From contig NC_092591.1 of assembly GCF_047663525.1 (NCBI RefSeq), forward strand, positions 31,839,001-31,903,000: DNA of 64,000 bases. The letters run 5' to 3'. The translations under genes were made by a program, and so were the position numbers. Below are positions 1 to 12,281 of this stretch, piece after piece. This DNA is from Anas platyrhynchos (lineage: Eukaryota; Chordata; Aves; Anseriformes; Anatidae). The notes beneath the pieces are model-generated. The model searched no databases. It was given only the letters and a program-made list of their open reading frames with translations, and was not told the origin of the DNA. Numbering within the stretch: the stretch's first letter is position 1; the number at the start of each line of letters is the position of its first letter.

Positions 1-344
1 CTCTCCCAGCAGGAAATATTCTGAGAAAGTGCCGTACCTGAGACAATTCACAAGTATGAATTCAAGGCGGGTGTGCAGGGTAATAACAGCAACACAGTAG
101 TTGATCGCCATTTGCCGAGGCGATCGGCTCCGGGGCAGACGCGTTCTGCAGCGGAGCGGGGGATCGGGCCAGGCAGGGCTAATTTTCCGGCATCGAGCCG
201 ACTTCAGGGAGCCGCCAGGACCCGGCAGCCCTCCTGAGGGAGGCTGACGAGGCGAAGGCGGAGCCAGCAGCGCCCCCTCCCCGGCCGTTCAACAGCTGCC
301 CCTAGGGAGCGCGGCGAACAGGGCGGGCAAACAGGGAGTGGCGC

Positions 345-483
345 GGCAGGGCGAGCAGGCAGGGCGAGCAGGCAGGGCGAGCAGGCAGGGCGAGCAGGCA
401 GGGCGAGCAGGCAGGGCGAGCAGGCAGGGCGAGCAGGCAGGGCGAGCAGGCAGGGCGAGCAGGCAGGGCGAGCAGGCAGGGCG
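345..483 (+). repeat. 13-bp minisatellite in CR1 5' UTR, 10 copies (U1)
   Basis: Ten perfect repeats of GGCAGGGCGAGCA plus a 9-bp partial copy. Each repeat carries a GGGCG core like a GC box. Because 13 is not a multiple of 3, the array is open in several frames on both strands and produces false ORFs. Could be an expanded promoter element of the CR1. Confidence 0.95.
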
Positions 484-535
484 GAGAGCAACCCCCTGCC
501 CACACGAACACCTCTTAACGACAGCCGTTAGCTAG

Positions 536-1621
536 GTGATAACGGTCTCCACCAGGCACGGTGCGCTCTCCAGGAGGTCGGTGTACACCCAGACCGACTG
601 CCCGTTAAAAAATGCAGCGGTTCAGGTCACGGGATGCAGGGAGTGTCAGAGCCTGCTGCTGCCGTCGGCGGGAGGCAGAGACGCTGCGTGCGTGAGGTGC
701 GAGCAGGTGGATGACCTGATCCGCATGGTGGCGGAGCTCAAGGAGGAGGTGGAGAGGTTGAGGGCCATCAGGGAGTGTGAGCGGGAGATAGACTGGTGGA
801 GTAACTCCCTGCAGGGCCTCAAGGAGAGGTACCGGGGTGAGACACCCCAGATGGGGGTGGACCCCCTGCCCTGTCGCCGTCGGGCAGAGGGAGGGGATCT
901 GGGAGTTGAGGAGGAATGGAGACAGGTCCCTGCTCGACATGGCAGGCGATGCCCTCCCCTTCCGGCCCCACCTTCCCAGGTGCCCTTACGAAACAGGTTT
1001 GAGGCCCTGGAGATTGAGAGACCAGCAACTGAGGAAGAGGTAGAAAGTGTTCCCAGGAGGATGCCTAGGGCGAGGAGGTCGACTCCACGCCTCAGGACTG
1101 CCTCCACCAAGAAAGACAGGAGGGTGATTGTTGTGGGAGACTCTGTCCTTAGGGGAACAGAGGGTCCTATTTGTCGGCCTGACCCTACCCGTAGGGAAGT
1201 CTGCTGCCTCCCTGGGGCCAGGGTCAGGGACGTCGCCAAGAAAGTCAAGTGCCTGGTACGGCCCACTGACTACTACCCGCTACTGGTCTTTCAGGCTGGT
1301 AGCGATGAAGTAGCAACGAGAAGTCCGAAGGCGATCAAAAGAGACTTTAGGGATTTGGAGCGACTACTTAGAGGATCAGGCGCGCAGATTGTGTTTGCCT
1401 CTGTCCTTCCGATAGGGGGGATCGAAGCAGAAAGGTGTGCTGTTCACATAAACTCGTGGCTTCGAGACTGGTGTGACCGGCAGAACTTTGGGTTCTTTGA
1501 TCACGGGAAGGCCTATGCTACACCGGGCCTGATGGCACCGGACGGGAAGGGCCTCTCTCGGAGAGGGGTAAGGATCTTTGGTCAGGAGTTGGCAGGGCTG
1601 ATAGATAGGGCTTTAAACTAG
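536..1621 (+). CDS. CR1 ORF1 protein, coiled coil plus SGNH-esterase-like domain (U1)
   Basis: This 361-codon frame encodes the CR1 ORF1 protein, an RNA-binding and chaperone-type component of the LINE ribonucleoprotein. Residues ~10-60 are Cys-rich (CRECQ, CVRCEQ). Residues ~58-100 are a charged heptad-like helix. Residues ~197-360 match the esterase (SGNH hydrolase) domain known from CR1 elements, with the GDS nucleophile motif at 201-203. The usual DGxHLS block near the end reads DGKGLS (336-341), so the catalytic His is missing and the domain is probably inactive. The frame opens right after a TAG and begins with GTG at 536; the first ATG is codon 64 (725). Start is therefore uncertain: non-AUG, lost ATG, or an internal start. 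Stop TAG at 1619-1621, 56 bp before ORF2. Confidence 0.8.
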   Translation: MITVSTRHGALSRRSVYTQTDCPLKNAAVQVTGCRECQSLLLPSAGGRDAACVRCEQVDDLIRMVAELKEEVERLRAIRECEREIDWWSNSLQGLKERYRGETPQMGVDPLPCRRRAEGGDLGVEEEWRQVPARHGRRCPPLPAPPSQVPLRNRFEALEIERPATEEEVESVPRRMPRARRSTPRLRTASTKKDRRVIVVGDSVLRGTEGPICRPDPTRREVCCLPGARVRDVAKKVKCLVRPTDYYPLLVFQAGSDEVATRSPKAIKRDFRDLERLLRGSGAQIVFASVLPIGGIEAERCAVHINSWLRDWCDRQNFGFFDHGKAYATPGLMAPDGKGLSRRGVRIFGQELAGLIDRALN

Positions 1622-1677
1622 AGCCGAAGGGGGAAGGGGCTAAAACCAGGTACGCCGGTGAAGACCTAAGGGATGGT

Positions 1678-2964
1678 ATGCTAGAATCAGAGGGGCTGTG
1701 TGCCAGTGAGATCCTTCAGTTAGATCCACAAGGTGCTAAGTGTAAGGAGACGCACCTGAAATGCTTCTACACGAACGCACGCAGTATGAGGAATAAAATG
1801 GATGAGCTAGAAGTCCTGGCCCAGTCCCGCAACTACGACATCATCGGCATAAGCGAAACCTGGTGGGATGAGTCCTGTGACTGGGGTGTTGCGATAGATG
1901 GTTACAGGCTCTTCAGGAGGGACAGGCAGGGTAGGCGAGGTGGTGGGGTGGCGATGTATGTGAAGCAGGGGCTGGACTGTGTGGAACTTCAGGTTGGCGA
2001 TGGCAAAGTTGAGAGCCTCTGGGTAAGGATCAAGGGACGAACGAATAAAGGGGATGTCGTTGTGGGAGTCTATTACAGACCGCCTGGCCAGGACGATAGC
2101 GCCGATAACTTATTCTTTACAGAACTAAGAGAGGCCTCGAGATTAACTCCCCTTGTCCTTATGGGGGACTTCAACCTGCCAGACGTTAACTGGGAGTGCC
2201 ACACGGCTGACACGAGCAAGTCCAGGAGGTTCATGAAGCACCTAGACGATAACTTCTTGGTGCAGGTGCTAACGGAGCCAACTAGGAAAGGTGCCCTCCT
2301 AGACCTGTTGCTAGAAAACAGAGAGGGTCTGGTGGGAGATGTGGTGATTGGTGGCCGCCTCGGTCATAGCGACCATGAAGTGGTTGAGTTCAAAATTTAC
2401 GGTGACAGAAGGACAAGTGCCACCAAAACCTCATCCCTAGATATGGGGAAAGCGGACTTCAGGCTGCTCAGGGAACTAGTCAGCAAGGTCCCCTGGGAAG
2501 CTGCTCTTGAAGGCCTCGATGTCCACCAGTGCTGGTCATTCTTTAAGCGATGCCTCCTAGAAGCACAAGATCAGGCAATTCCTAAATATCGCAAGTCAGG
2601 CAGGCGGGGCAGGAGGCCGGCGTGGCTGACCAGGAACATTCTGATGGAGATTAGGCGGAAACAGAGAGTGTTTCGCTACTGGAAGGAGGGCCAGGTGTCA
2701 TGGAAAGAATACAGGGATGCTGTTCGTGTTTGTAGGGAGAAAATTCGTGTGGCTAAAGCACACCTAGAGTTGAAGCTGGCTGTGTCTGTGAGAGAAAATA
2801 AAAAGGGTTTTTTTAGATATGTGAATGGAAAAAGGAGAACTAAAGAATACAGTATCAAGATCTTACTGCTACAGGGAGGCAGAGAGACAAAAAGCTCTCA
2901 TTTTGGTTGCTTTGGCCTCTCCATTAGGGACCATGCTGTCTGCAACACTCCCTCAGCCTCCTGA
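1678..2964 (+). CDS. CR1 ORF2, 5' part: AP-type endonuclease without reverse transcriptase (U1)
   Basis: Starts at ATG 1678 and stays open for 428 codons, but only about the first 390 are CR1. Residues ~27-240 form the apurinic-like endonuclease that nicks target DNA. The catalytic set looks intact: N33 (TNARS), E60 (ISETWW), D164 and N166 (GDFN), D232 and H233 (GHSDHE). Residues ~310-390 are the basic linker normally followed by reverse transcriptase. The family sequence stops after RTKE near 2847. The last ~38 residues are read from unrelated DNA, so the product would be endonuclease only. Full CR1 ORF2 is roughly 950-1000 residues. A Gly at the ENKK-FFRY site is specific to U1 (Val elsewhere). 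Confidence 0.8.
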   Translation: MLESEGLCASEILQLDPQGAKCKETHLKCFYTNARSMRNKMDELEVLAQSRNYDIIGISETWWDESCDWGVAIDGYRLFRRDRQGRRGGGVAMYVKQGLDCVELQVGDGKVESLWVRIKGRTNKGDVVVGVYYRPPGQDDSADNLFFTELREASRLTPLVLMGDFNLPDVNWECHTADTSKSRRFMKHLDDNFLVQVLTEPTRKGALLDLLLENREGLVGDVVIGGRLGHSDHEVVEFKIYGDRRTSATKTSSLDMGKADFRLLRELVSKVPWEAALEGLDVHQCWSFFKRCLLEAQDQAIPKYRKSGRRGRRPAWLTRNILMEIRRKQRVFRYWKEGQVSWKEYRDAVRVCREKIRVAKAHLELKLAVSVRENKKGFFRYVNGKRRTKEYSIKILLLQGGRETKSSHFGCFGLSIRDHAVCNTPSAS

Positions 2965-2985
2965 TCTCTTCCAGCAGCACTATCT
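2850..2985. other. Unassigned 136 bp between CR1 break and LTR (all units)
   Basis: This sequence is neither CR1 ORF2 nor LTR. On the minus strand a short reading, LLEEIRRLREC, resembles the coiled-coil style of CR1 ORF1 but is too short to assign. Equivalents are 13454-13589, 24058-24193 and 34542-34677. Confidence 0.4.
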
Positions 2986-3309
2986 TGTTGTCGACGGAAG
3001 GAAGACACAGACGCTCAATATGAGTGATCAGTGAACTTCGATTTATTGGATAGCTCAGCCGTCTTTTATATGATTCAATATAATTAGCTCATACATATTG
3101 CAAAAGCTAAGCTCACTATTGGTTAGTGCAACTTTCCCTATCTTATCAGCTAGCTCCTCATTCCCTCAACCGTTATCCCGTCTTAGGTACTTTCCCATCC
3201 ACACACTGACACAATGCCTTTGTCCCTTGATTGGCTTCCCGCCATCGGCCAGACTCATTTGAGCTGCGTTCGATACTTTTTTAGCTCGCGACCTCCAAGT
3301 TGTTCAACA
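2986..3309 (-). mobile_element. Solo retroviral LTR, avian ERV type (U1)
   Basis: The 324-bp element reads TG...CA on the minus strand: it begins TGTTGAACAACTTGG at 3309 and ends GTCGACAACA at 2986. In that orientation it has a TATAAAA promoter box followed ~30 bp later by AATAAA and a short R-U5 end, the standard LTR layout. No internal retroviral region is attached, and I see no matching short direct repeats at its two ends. The subfamily is not determined (ERVK-like possible). It lies beside the CR1 truncation and is shared by all units, so it predates the array. Confidence 0.75.
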
Positions 3310-4040
3310 TTCACATGACCTACTTCACTTAACCATTCCTCCACACTATCTGTCCATTCATCGCTGTGTTTAGGGAGCTTACGGTGACCAAGTCTTTCAA
3401 TTCAGTTTCCCTGGAGATGGATGAAGTGGCTTTCATGAAATCACCCCAGGAGAGTTGGGGCAGCAATAACAGTACATTTTCTGCTGATACTACCTGTAGC
3501 TTGCAAGTACTTCGAGCTATCACATAAGCATACCCACGGTTACGTGTCCCCTGGGTTTAAGTGCCCCTAGGTTAACTGCCTCAAGCACTGCCCTGCAGTT
3601 TATTTAGTACAAGGGGCGTGTGAGACGCTTGGTGCTCCCAGGATGCCCTTGTGAGGGGCTGGGAGGGCAGGAGGTGCTTAAGCAAGGTGTGGGGTGCTCC
3701 CAGGGCACTTGTGAAAGGGGCTGGATGCACACAGGGTGCTCGGACAAGGAGGGGGGTCTGCCCCTGTCCCCACCACCCCAAAGCGGGGACATGCGGTACA
3801 GGGGGTACGACAAGGATGCCCTCGGCCTGGCTGCTGGGCTTGGGGGCATCATGGACAACAAGGGGGGCATCGGAGATGAGGAGGAAATTAGGAACACCAG
3901 GAGGAAATGGTAATTTCAGGAGATCGGGAAGAAACAACTTCCCACCCTCAGTCCATGTCACACGTACCACAATCTTCTACATCGTCTCAGACCCTCTCCA
4001 AGTACATGGACACTACACACATCTTCAGTGCCACCGCACA

Positions 4041-4082
4041 CAGGGCCCTCCCTACCCACTCGCACCCCACAGCCAAGCATCC
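4041..4082 (+). repeat. 42-bp direct repeat, upstream copy flanking CIMAP1A
   Basis: Begins CAGGGCCCTCCCTACCCACT and recurs with two mismatches at 8735-8776, just downstream of the gene. Other units: 14645-14686 with 19339-19380, 25249-25290 with 29899-29940, and 35733-35774 with 40382-40423. The two copies bracket the complete gene from before its promoter to after its poly(A) site. Confidence 0.85.
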
Positions 4083-4380
4083 ATCCAAATTTTAGATTTT
4101 TTTCACCCATCTTTTTTTATTCTTGTGCATACACTATCATGGCAAAAACATGAGATGAACTCACTCTGTTGTTCTCCTGAAACTCGAGAACCTGCTGCCT
4201 CAGAGCCCAATTTCCCTGTTTTCCGGAGAAATGGTGTGTCTTCAGTGAACTGAGACACAGGGATGTGAGCAGTGCTGCCCTAGCTCCAAAGTTGTAATCA
4301 TTCATTGCTCTGCAAGATCTTCCTGTGCTGTTTCAGAGGAGGCCTTGTCTCTCCAGTATTCTCTCAGAACAAAAGTTTAC

Positions 4381-4432
4381 ATCACACAGGATCGTAAAAT
4401 CATCCAGGGTAGGAAAAGACCATTTACTCCCA
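4381..4432 (-). mobile_element. Old CR1 3'-end fragment (also ~14985, ~25546, ~36028)
   Basis: The plus strand reads AATCATCCAGGGTAGGAAAA-GACC, the complement of the CR1 3' end (cf. TTTTCCAACC...ATGATT). It is short and diverged, so it is an old fragment unrelated to the young CR1 upstream. Confidence 0.5.
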
Positions 4433-4650
4433 CCTTTAAACTAGTCCTAAAAGGATTAGTTTAAGTCCCTAGTTGGAGACTTGTCCCCAAGGACAGCCCA
4501 GCTCCACGCCCCAGCCTGGGGGGCACAGGGCTGGCATCTCCCTGGGCTGAGGCCAGAGACACTTTACCAGATGGGGTCCAGCCCAAGCCTTGGAGGTAAC
4601 AGCCCAGATGGGGTCACCATGGTTCTGAAGCCTCTATGCTGTCATAATGC

Positions 4651-4680
4651 GTTTCCATGGCGATGCCGTCCCCTATAAAA
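4651..4680 (+). promoter_or_regulatory. CIMAP1A core promoter: X-box and TATA box (U1)
   Basis: GTTTCCATGGCGAT at 4651-4664 matches the RFX X-box (GTTGCCATGGCAAC) at 11 of 14 positions. TATAAAA at 4674-4680 follows. A second partial site, GTCACCATGGTTCT (4613-4626), and a GGTAAC half site (4595-4600) lie just upstream. RFX factors drive ciliary and sperm-flagellum genes, which fits the product. The predicted start is near 4705. Confidence 0.65.
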
Positions 4681-5081
4681 GCTGGCAGCTGACACCCTCC
4701 CCCAGAGTCAGAGTCTGTCCTGAGCTCTGCCTGTCCGCAGCAGCTCTCTGTGCCCTGTGACTGTGAGCAGCCACAGCAGCAGCGCTCATCCTCACCGAAT
4801 TTTCCTTCCAAGGCTAAGAAAGGTGAAGTGGAGCTCCTCCCGCAGGGAGAGGCGGGTTTCAGACCTGGGTTTTGGGACTGGAGATTCAGCTGTCGGTCTG
4901 CTGGTGAAAGAAGCAGCGATAGCTTTGTTTCCTCTGAAGGCTCAGTACCGAGGCACAGAGGGACGGGGGAGAAGTCCTGTGCACCAAGCGGAGCACTGGC
5001 ACCTGAAAGAGAGGGGCAGAGCTGAACTCCAGGCTCTTTCGGGGCAGCCCATCAGTAACTCCTCTGCTCTTCTACCTTTAG

Positions 5082-8380
<3,299 letters not shown>

Positions 8381-8381
8381 A

Positions 8382-9955
8382 AAAAAGTTCCCCAAAAGAC
8401 CTGGCTTGTTCTCCTTGAGCTATGAGGAGAGGAATGAGAAGGAAGGGAAGCGGGGTGTGAGTGAGGAAGTTTCCTTTTCCCTCTGTAAGGTTAAAGCCTC
8501 AGCAAAAAGAGTTCAAGAGGAGAGCCCCACAATCCAAAGGGCACGCAAGACAGCCAGATCTACCGGCACCTTTTCACCTGCGTGCCTTCAACCCACTAGG
8601 CCTTGCATCCTGATTGCTCCCTTCACCCTGTGCCAGGGCCGTGCCTCTCCTGCAGGCTGCAGTGCTCCTGGCTGAGGAGAGATGCCAGCCCCACAAAGAG
8701 CCATCAGAGCTCAACGCCGCGCCATGACAGCACTCAGGGCCTTCCCTACCCACTCGCACCCCACAGCCGAGCATCCTGGAGCTGCACCCTGCAGCTGCTG
8801 CAGGGAACTTTACGCCAAGCGTTTACCACCTGCCTCGTAGCTTCCGGCAGCATGCGAGACTGCAGCAGGCACCAGAAGCACCAGCACTTCACGTGGTGAT
8901 GCTGCACATTGACTTCCCACCCTAAGTTCCCTTTCTGGTGCAGTTCCCTTCCCCTCTTGCGGCAGAAGCCAGATCTTAGGTTACAGGCATTTCCTTTTCT
9001 TCCCCATGGAGTACCGTGGGGGCTTTTCCCTACACCATATTGGCATCTGCCAGCATGGGAAGTCTGAATCAGCAGAAGCAGCTTGCTTTTCTCAACATCT
9101 TTCCCACCTTTTTGGCCTCTAAAGATAGCATCTAGGTCTGCTGCATAGCAAGACATAAGCAACTCATAAGGGAAAAGCCACTGCCTGTGAGAACAGGCAC
9201 AAGAAAGAAGTAAGAGAAAGTACACTGAAGGGGACCAGACCTGTTATTTTTAAAGGCAGCACATTTTGCACATGCAGAAGAAAGGTTTCTGTGACGATTT
9301 AGACTTTTTGCCTGTGAATGACTTTCTGTGATTGTTCCAATACATTTCCTTTTCATCATTAAAATCAGACTCACACTGAACTCCACTCCTCCTGTTCTCT
9401 GAGCTCACAGGGCTAACCCCGGTGTGCTCAATGTTGGAAAACAGAACGTACTGCAGTACGCCCCCTCCCAAGGGGAAACTGTGATTTACAGTCCCAGCAG
9501 CAGACAGAGAATTGAGATAAACTAGTTTTGATGGCAGCAACCATGCATAGACACAGCTCATAATGCAGCTATCAAGGGTCCATTGAAGACACAGCATTAC
9601 GACTGACTTCTCTAGTTCTAGTACTGTTCTAGTTCTCTTAGTTCATCAGGAGAAAGGTCAACATCTTCTAACCTCCCAAACAAAAGCAGCTCAGCAGAAT
9701 GTGCAAAGCACCCACTCTATGTGCCACAGAAGGACTTCAGTTTAGTACAAAACTTTATTCATACCAATACTGCAAAACTACAAAAGTGAACACAGAATCT
9801 GAGCAGGCCTGGAGCCTGTCCCATCCACCAACCTCTGGAACAGCAGCAAGGCCCCAGACAGCTTTATTTTATTAACAAACTAGAATATGCAAAACTTTTC
9901 AGTTTAACAGCAGTTTCAAGATTTGGCTCTGAAAGGGGGTGTCTGGAAGAAATCC
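8382..9955. other. Unit tail: DNA downstream of CIMAP1A with minus-strand poly(A) signals
   Basis: No coding region is supported. On the minus strand, AATAAA occurs at 9754-9759, 9863-9868 and 9868-9873. In U4 the equivalent sites (41395-41400, 41504-41509, 41509-41514) are correctly placed to end DDB2 transcripts. In U1-U3 these are copies cut off from DDB2. Tails of U2 and U3 are 18985-20559 and 29545-31119. Confidence 0.6.
8735..8776 (+). repeat. 42-bp direct repeat, downstream copy flanking CIMAP1A
   Basis: Same-orientation partner of 4041-4082, 4694 bp away. The origin is unknown; it is longer than normal target-site duplications. Confidence 0.85.
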
Positions 9956-10724
9956 TCCCCAACAAGCCCATATTGGCTAGATATTTCCTTTGGCCTCATC
10001 CTGGAATCACTTAGCAATTTCTTTGCCCTTCGACTCATCCGGGTCCAGATCTGGAAATAGATGGTGGTCTCCTTTGTTTAGCTGTGCCAAAATGCCGACC
10101 AAGTACTACTGGGACTAGTTTAGGTGTTGTTTTTTTTTCCAAGTTTGAGGAGAATGTGCAGGGAAGAAGAGTAGGAATGGAGGCATCAAGGACTTTGGTT
10201 CTTATCGCTGCTTCTCTATTAAATGCGGCAGCTCCCAGCAATGTCTCTGTGTGGAGGAACGATGGGTGAATTGACAGACCGCTTTGATTTCAGAAGCGGA
10301 TGACTTCTGAGGAAAGGCCACTGGAACAGCCTGGTCTTCATGATGGTGGCCATTTCAGTTTGCTTTAGCTGTTGTAAATAAAGACCTGGTTTTACATTTT
10401 TTTACCCAGGTGTTGTGTGTTTTTTAATTTCTCCTCCAGCTCCTGGCCTTGCCCCGGGCTCCTGTCTCAGGGTACTTCAGCCCGTTTCTGCCAGCTGCTG
10501 CCCGTGCCCTGCTTGTGCCTGTTGACACATGCTTAACCCTCTGAAACAGAACTGCAACATTTGGAAGTTCTTGGAGAACCTGAGAAGGTATAACCTGTTC
10601 GCGTGCTGGAAAATAGCCTCTCCCAGCAGGAAATATTCTGAGAAAGTGCCGTACCTGAGACAATTCACAAGTATGAATTCAAGGCGGGTGTGCAGGGTAA
10701 TAACAGCAACACAGTAGTTGATCG
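9956..10724. other. Unit head segment (also 20560-21328 and 31120-31888)
   Basis: No complete gene is visible. A plus-strand AATAAA at 10377-10382 (20981-20986 and 31541-31546 in the later units) followed by a T-rich stretch suggests the 3' end of a plus-strand transcript that once lay left of CIMAP1A. A minus-strand reading of 14 codons ending in a stop near 10015 has an acceptor-like start, but I do not recognise it. The stretch from 10400 to the CR1 is unassigned. Confidence 0.4.
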
Positions 10725-10961
10725 CCATTTGCCGAGGCGATCGGCTCCGGGGCAGACGCGTTCTGCAGCGGAGCGGGGGATCGGGCCAGGCAGGGCTAAT
10801 TTTCCGGCATCGAGCCGACTTCAGGGAGCCGCCAGGACCCGGCAGCCCTCCTGAGGGAGGCTGACGAGGCGAAGGCGGAGCCAGCAGCGCCCCCTCCCCG
10901 GCCGTTCAACAGCTGCCCCTAGGGAGCGCGGCGAACAGGGCGGGCAAACAGGGAGTGGCGC

Positions 10962-11087
10962 GGCAGGGCGAGCAGGCAGGGCGAGCAGGCAGGGCGAGCA
11001 GGCAGGGCGAGCAGGCAGGGCGAGCAGGCAGGGCGAGCAGGCAGGGCGAGCAGGCAGGGCGAGCAGGCAGGGCGAGCAGGCAGGGCG
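10962..11087 (+). repeat. 13-bp minisatellite, 9 copies (U2)
   Basis: Nine full repeats plus the same partial copy as in U1. Confidence 0.95.
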
Positions 11088-11139
11088 GAGAGCAACCCCC
11101 TGCCCACACGAACACCTCTTAACGACAGCCGTTAGCTAG

Positions 11140-12225
11140 GTGATAACGGTCTCCACCAGGCACGGTGCGCTCTCCAGGAGGTCGGTGTACACCCAGACCG
11201 ACTGCCCGTTAAAAAATGCAGCGGTTCAGGTCACGGGATGCAGGGAGTGTCAGAGCCTGCTGCTGCCGTCGGCGGGAGGCAGAGACGCTGCGTGCGTGAG
11301 GTGCGAGCAGGTGGATGACCTGATCCGCATGGTGGCGGAGCTCAAGGAGGAGGTGGAGAGGTTGAGGGCCATCAGGGAGTGTGAGCGGGAGATAGACTGG
11401 TGGAGTAACTCCCTGCAGGGCCTCAAGGAGAGGTACCGGGGTGAGACACCCCAGATGGGGGTGGACCCCCTGCCCTGTCGCCGTCGGGCGGAGGGAGGGG
11501 ATCTGGGAGTTGAGGAGGAATGGAGACAGGTCCCTGCTCGACATGGCAGGCGATGCCCTCCCCTTCCGGCCCCACCTTCCCAGGTGCCCTTACGAAACAG
11601 GTTTGAGGCCCTGGAGATTGAGAGACCAGCAACTGAGGAAGAGGTAGAAAGTGTTCCCAGGAGGATGCCTAGGGCGAGGAGGTCGACTCCACGCCTCAGG
11701 ACTGCCTCCACCAAGAAAGACAGGAGGGTGATTGTTGTGGGAGACTCTGTCCTTAGGGGAACAGAGGGTCCTATTTGTCGGCCTGACCCTACCCGTAGGG
11801 AAGTCTGCTGCCTCCCTGGGGCCAGGGTCAGGGACGTCGCCAAGAAAGTCAAGTGCCTGGTACGGCCCACTGACTACTACCCGCTACTGGTCTTTCAGGC
11901 TGGTAGCGATGAAGTAGCAACGAGAAGTCCGAAGGCGATCAAAAGAGACTTTAGGGATTTGGAGCGACTACTTAGAGGATCAGGCGCGCAGATTGTGTTT
12001 GCCTCTGTCCTTCCGATAGGGGGGATCGAAGCAGAAAGGTGTGCTGTTCACATAAACTCGTGGCTTCGAGACTGGTGTGACCGGCAGAACTTTGGGTTCT
12101 TTGATCACGGGAAGGCCTATGCTACACCGGGCCTGATGGCACCGGACGGGAAGGGCCTCTCTCGGAGAGGGGTAAGGATCTTTGGTCAGGAGTTGGCAGG
12201 GCTGATAGATAGGGCTTTAAACTAG
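11140..12225 (+). CDS. CR1 ORF1 protein (U2 copy)
   Basis: Encodes the same 361-residue protein as U1. The only difference seen is a silent A-to-G at 11490. The GTG start problem and the missing esterase His apply here too. Confidence 0.8.
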   Translation: MITVSTRHGALSRRSVYTQTDCPLKNAAVQVTGCRECQSLLLPSAGGRDAACVRCEQVDDLIRMVAELKEEVERLRAIRECEREIDWWSNSLQGLKERYRGETPQMGVDPLPCRRRAEGGDLGVEEEWRQVPARHGRRCPPLPAPPSQVPLRNRFEALEIERPATEEEVESVPRRMPRARRSTPRLRTASTKKDRRVIVVGDSVLRGTEGPICRPDPTRREVCCLPGARVRDVAKKVKCLVRPTDYYPLLVFQAGSDEVATRSPKAIKRDFRDLERLLRGSGAQIVFASVLPIGGIEAERCAVHINSWLRDWCDRQNFGFFDHGKAYATPGLMAPDGKGLSRRGVRIFGQELAGLIDRALN

Positions 12226-12281
12226 AGCCGAAGGGGGAAGGGGCTAAAACCAGGTACGCCGGTGAAGACCTAAGGGATGGT

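Larger units (their letters stand above)
108..2849 (+). mobile_element. CR1 LINE, truncated in ORF2 (U1 copy)
   Basis: It consists of a GC-rich 5' UTR of about 430 bp that includes a 13-bp minisatellite, an open ORF1 (536-1621), a 56-bp gap and the first part of ORF2 (1678-2849). It ends before the reverse transcriptase domain and has no CR1 3' UTR or terminal short repeats, so it cannot mobilise itself. The open frames indicate a young insertion. The 5' boundary is an estimate from the change in base composition. Confidence 0.85.
3310..4600. other. Spacer between LTR and CIMAP1A promoter (all units)
   Basis: No gene recognised. 3310-3560 is AT-balanced DNA of unknown origin. 3600-3900 is G-rich and contains an imperfect direct duplication (GGTGCTCCCAGG...GGGGCTGG near 3630-3664 and 3695-3727). 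4041-4082 is one half of a direct repeat that flanks CIMAP1A. In U3 and U4 a 46-bp segment near 4133-4178 is missing. Confidence 0.6.

Noticed and set aside
345-483. Regular short direct repeats as a possible CRISPR array
   Set aside because: There are no spacers between the 13-bp copies and the context is a vertebrate LINE.
204-535. ORFs of 60-99 codons on both strands over the 13-bp repeat
   Set aside because: A 13-bp repeat without stops is open in several frames; the peptides are simple repeats with no family match.
646-1266. 206-codon minus-strand frame, repeated in every unit
   Set aside because: Shadow of CR1 ORF1 on the opposite strand, with no family similarity.
3329-3523. 64-codon minus-strand frame beside the LTR
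   Set aside because: No family I can name and no retroviral landmark next to the LTR edge; left as unassigned spacer.
9956-10060. Minus-strand terminal exon (DLDPDESKGKEIAK then stop) with a 3' UTR running into 9863
   Set aside because: The reading would join DNA from both sides of the duplication junction at 9955/9956, so exon and poly(A) sites come from different places. I do not recognise the peptide.
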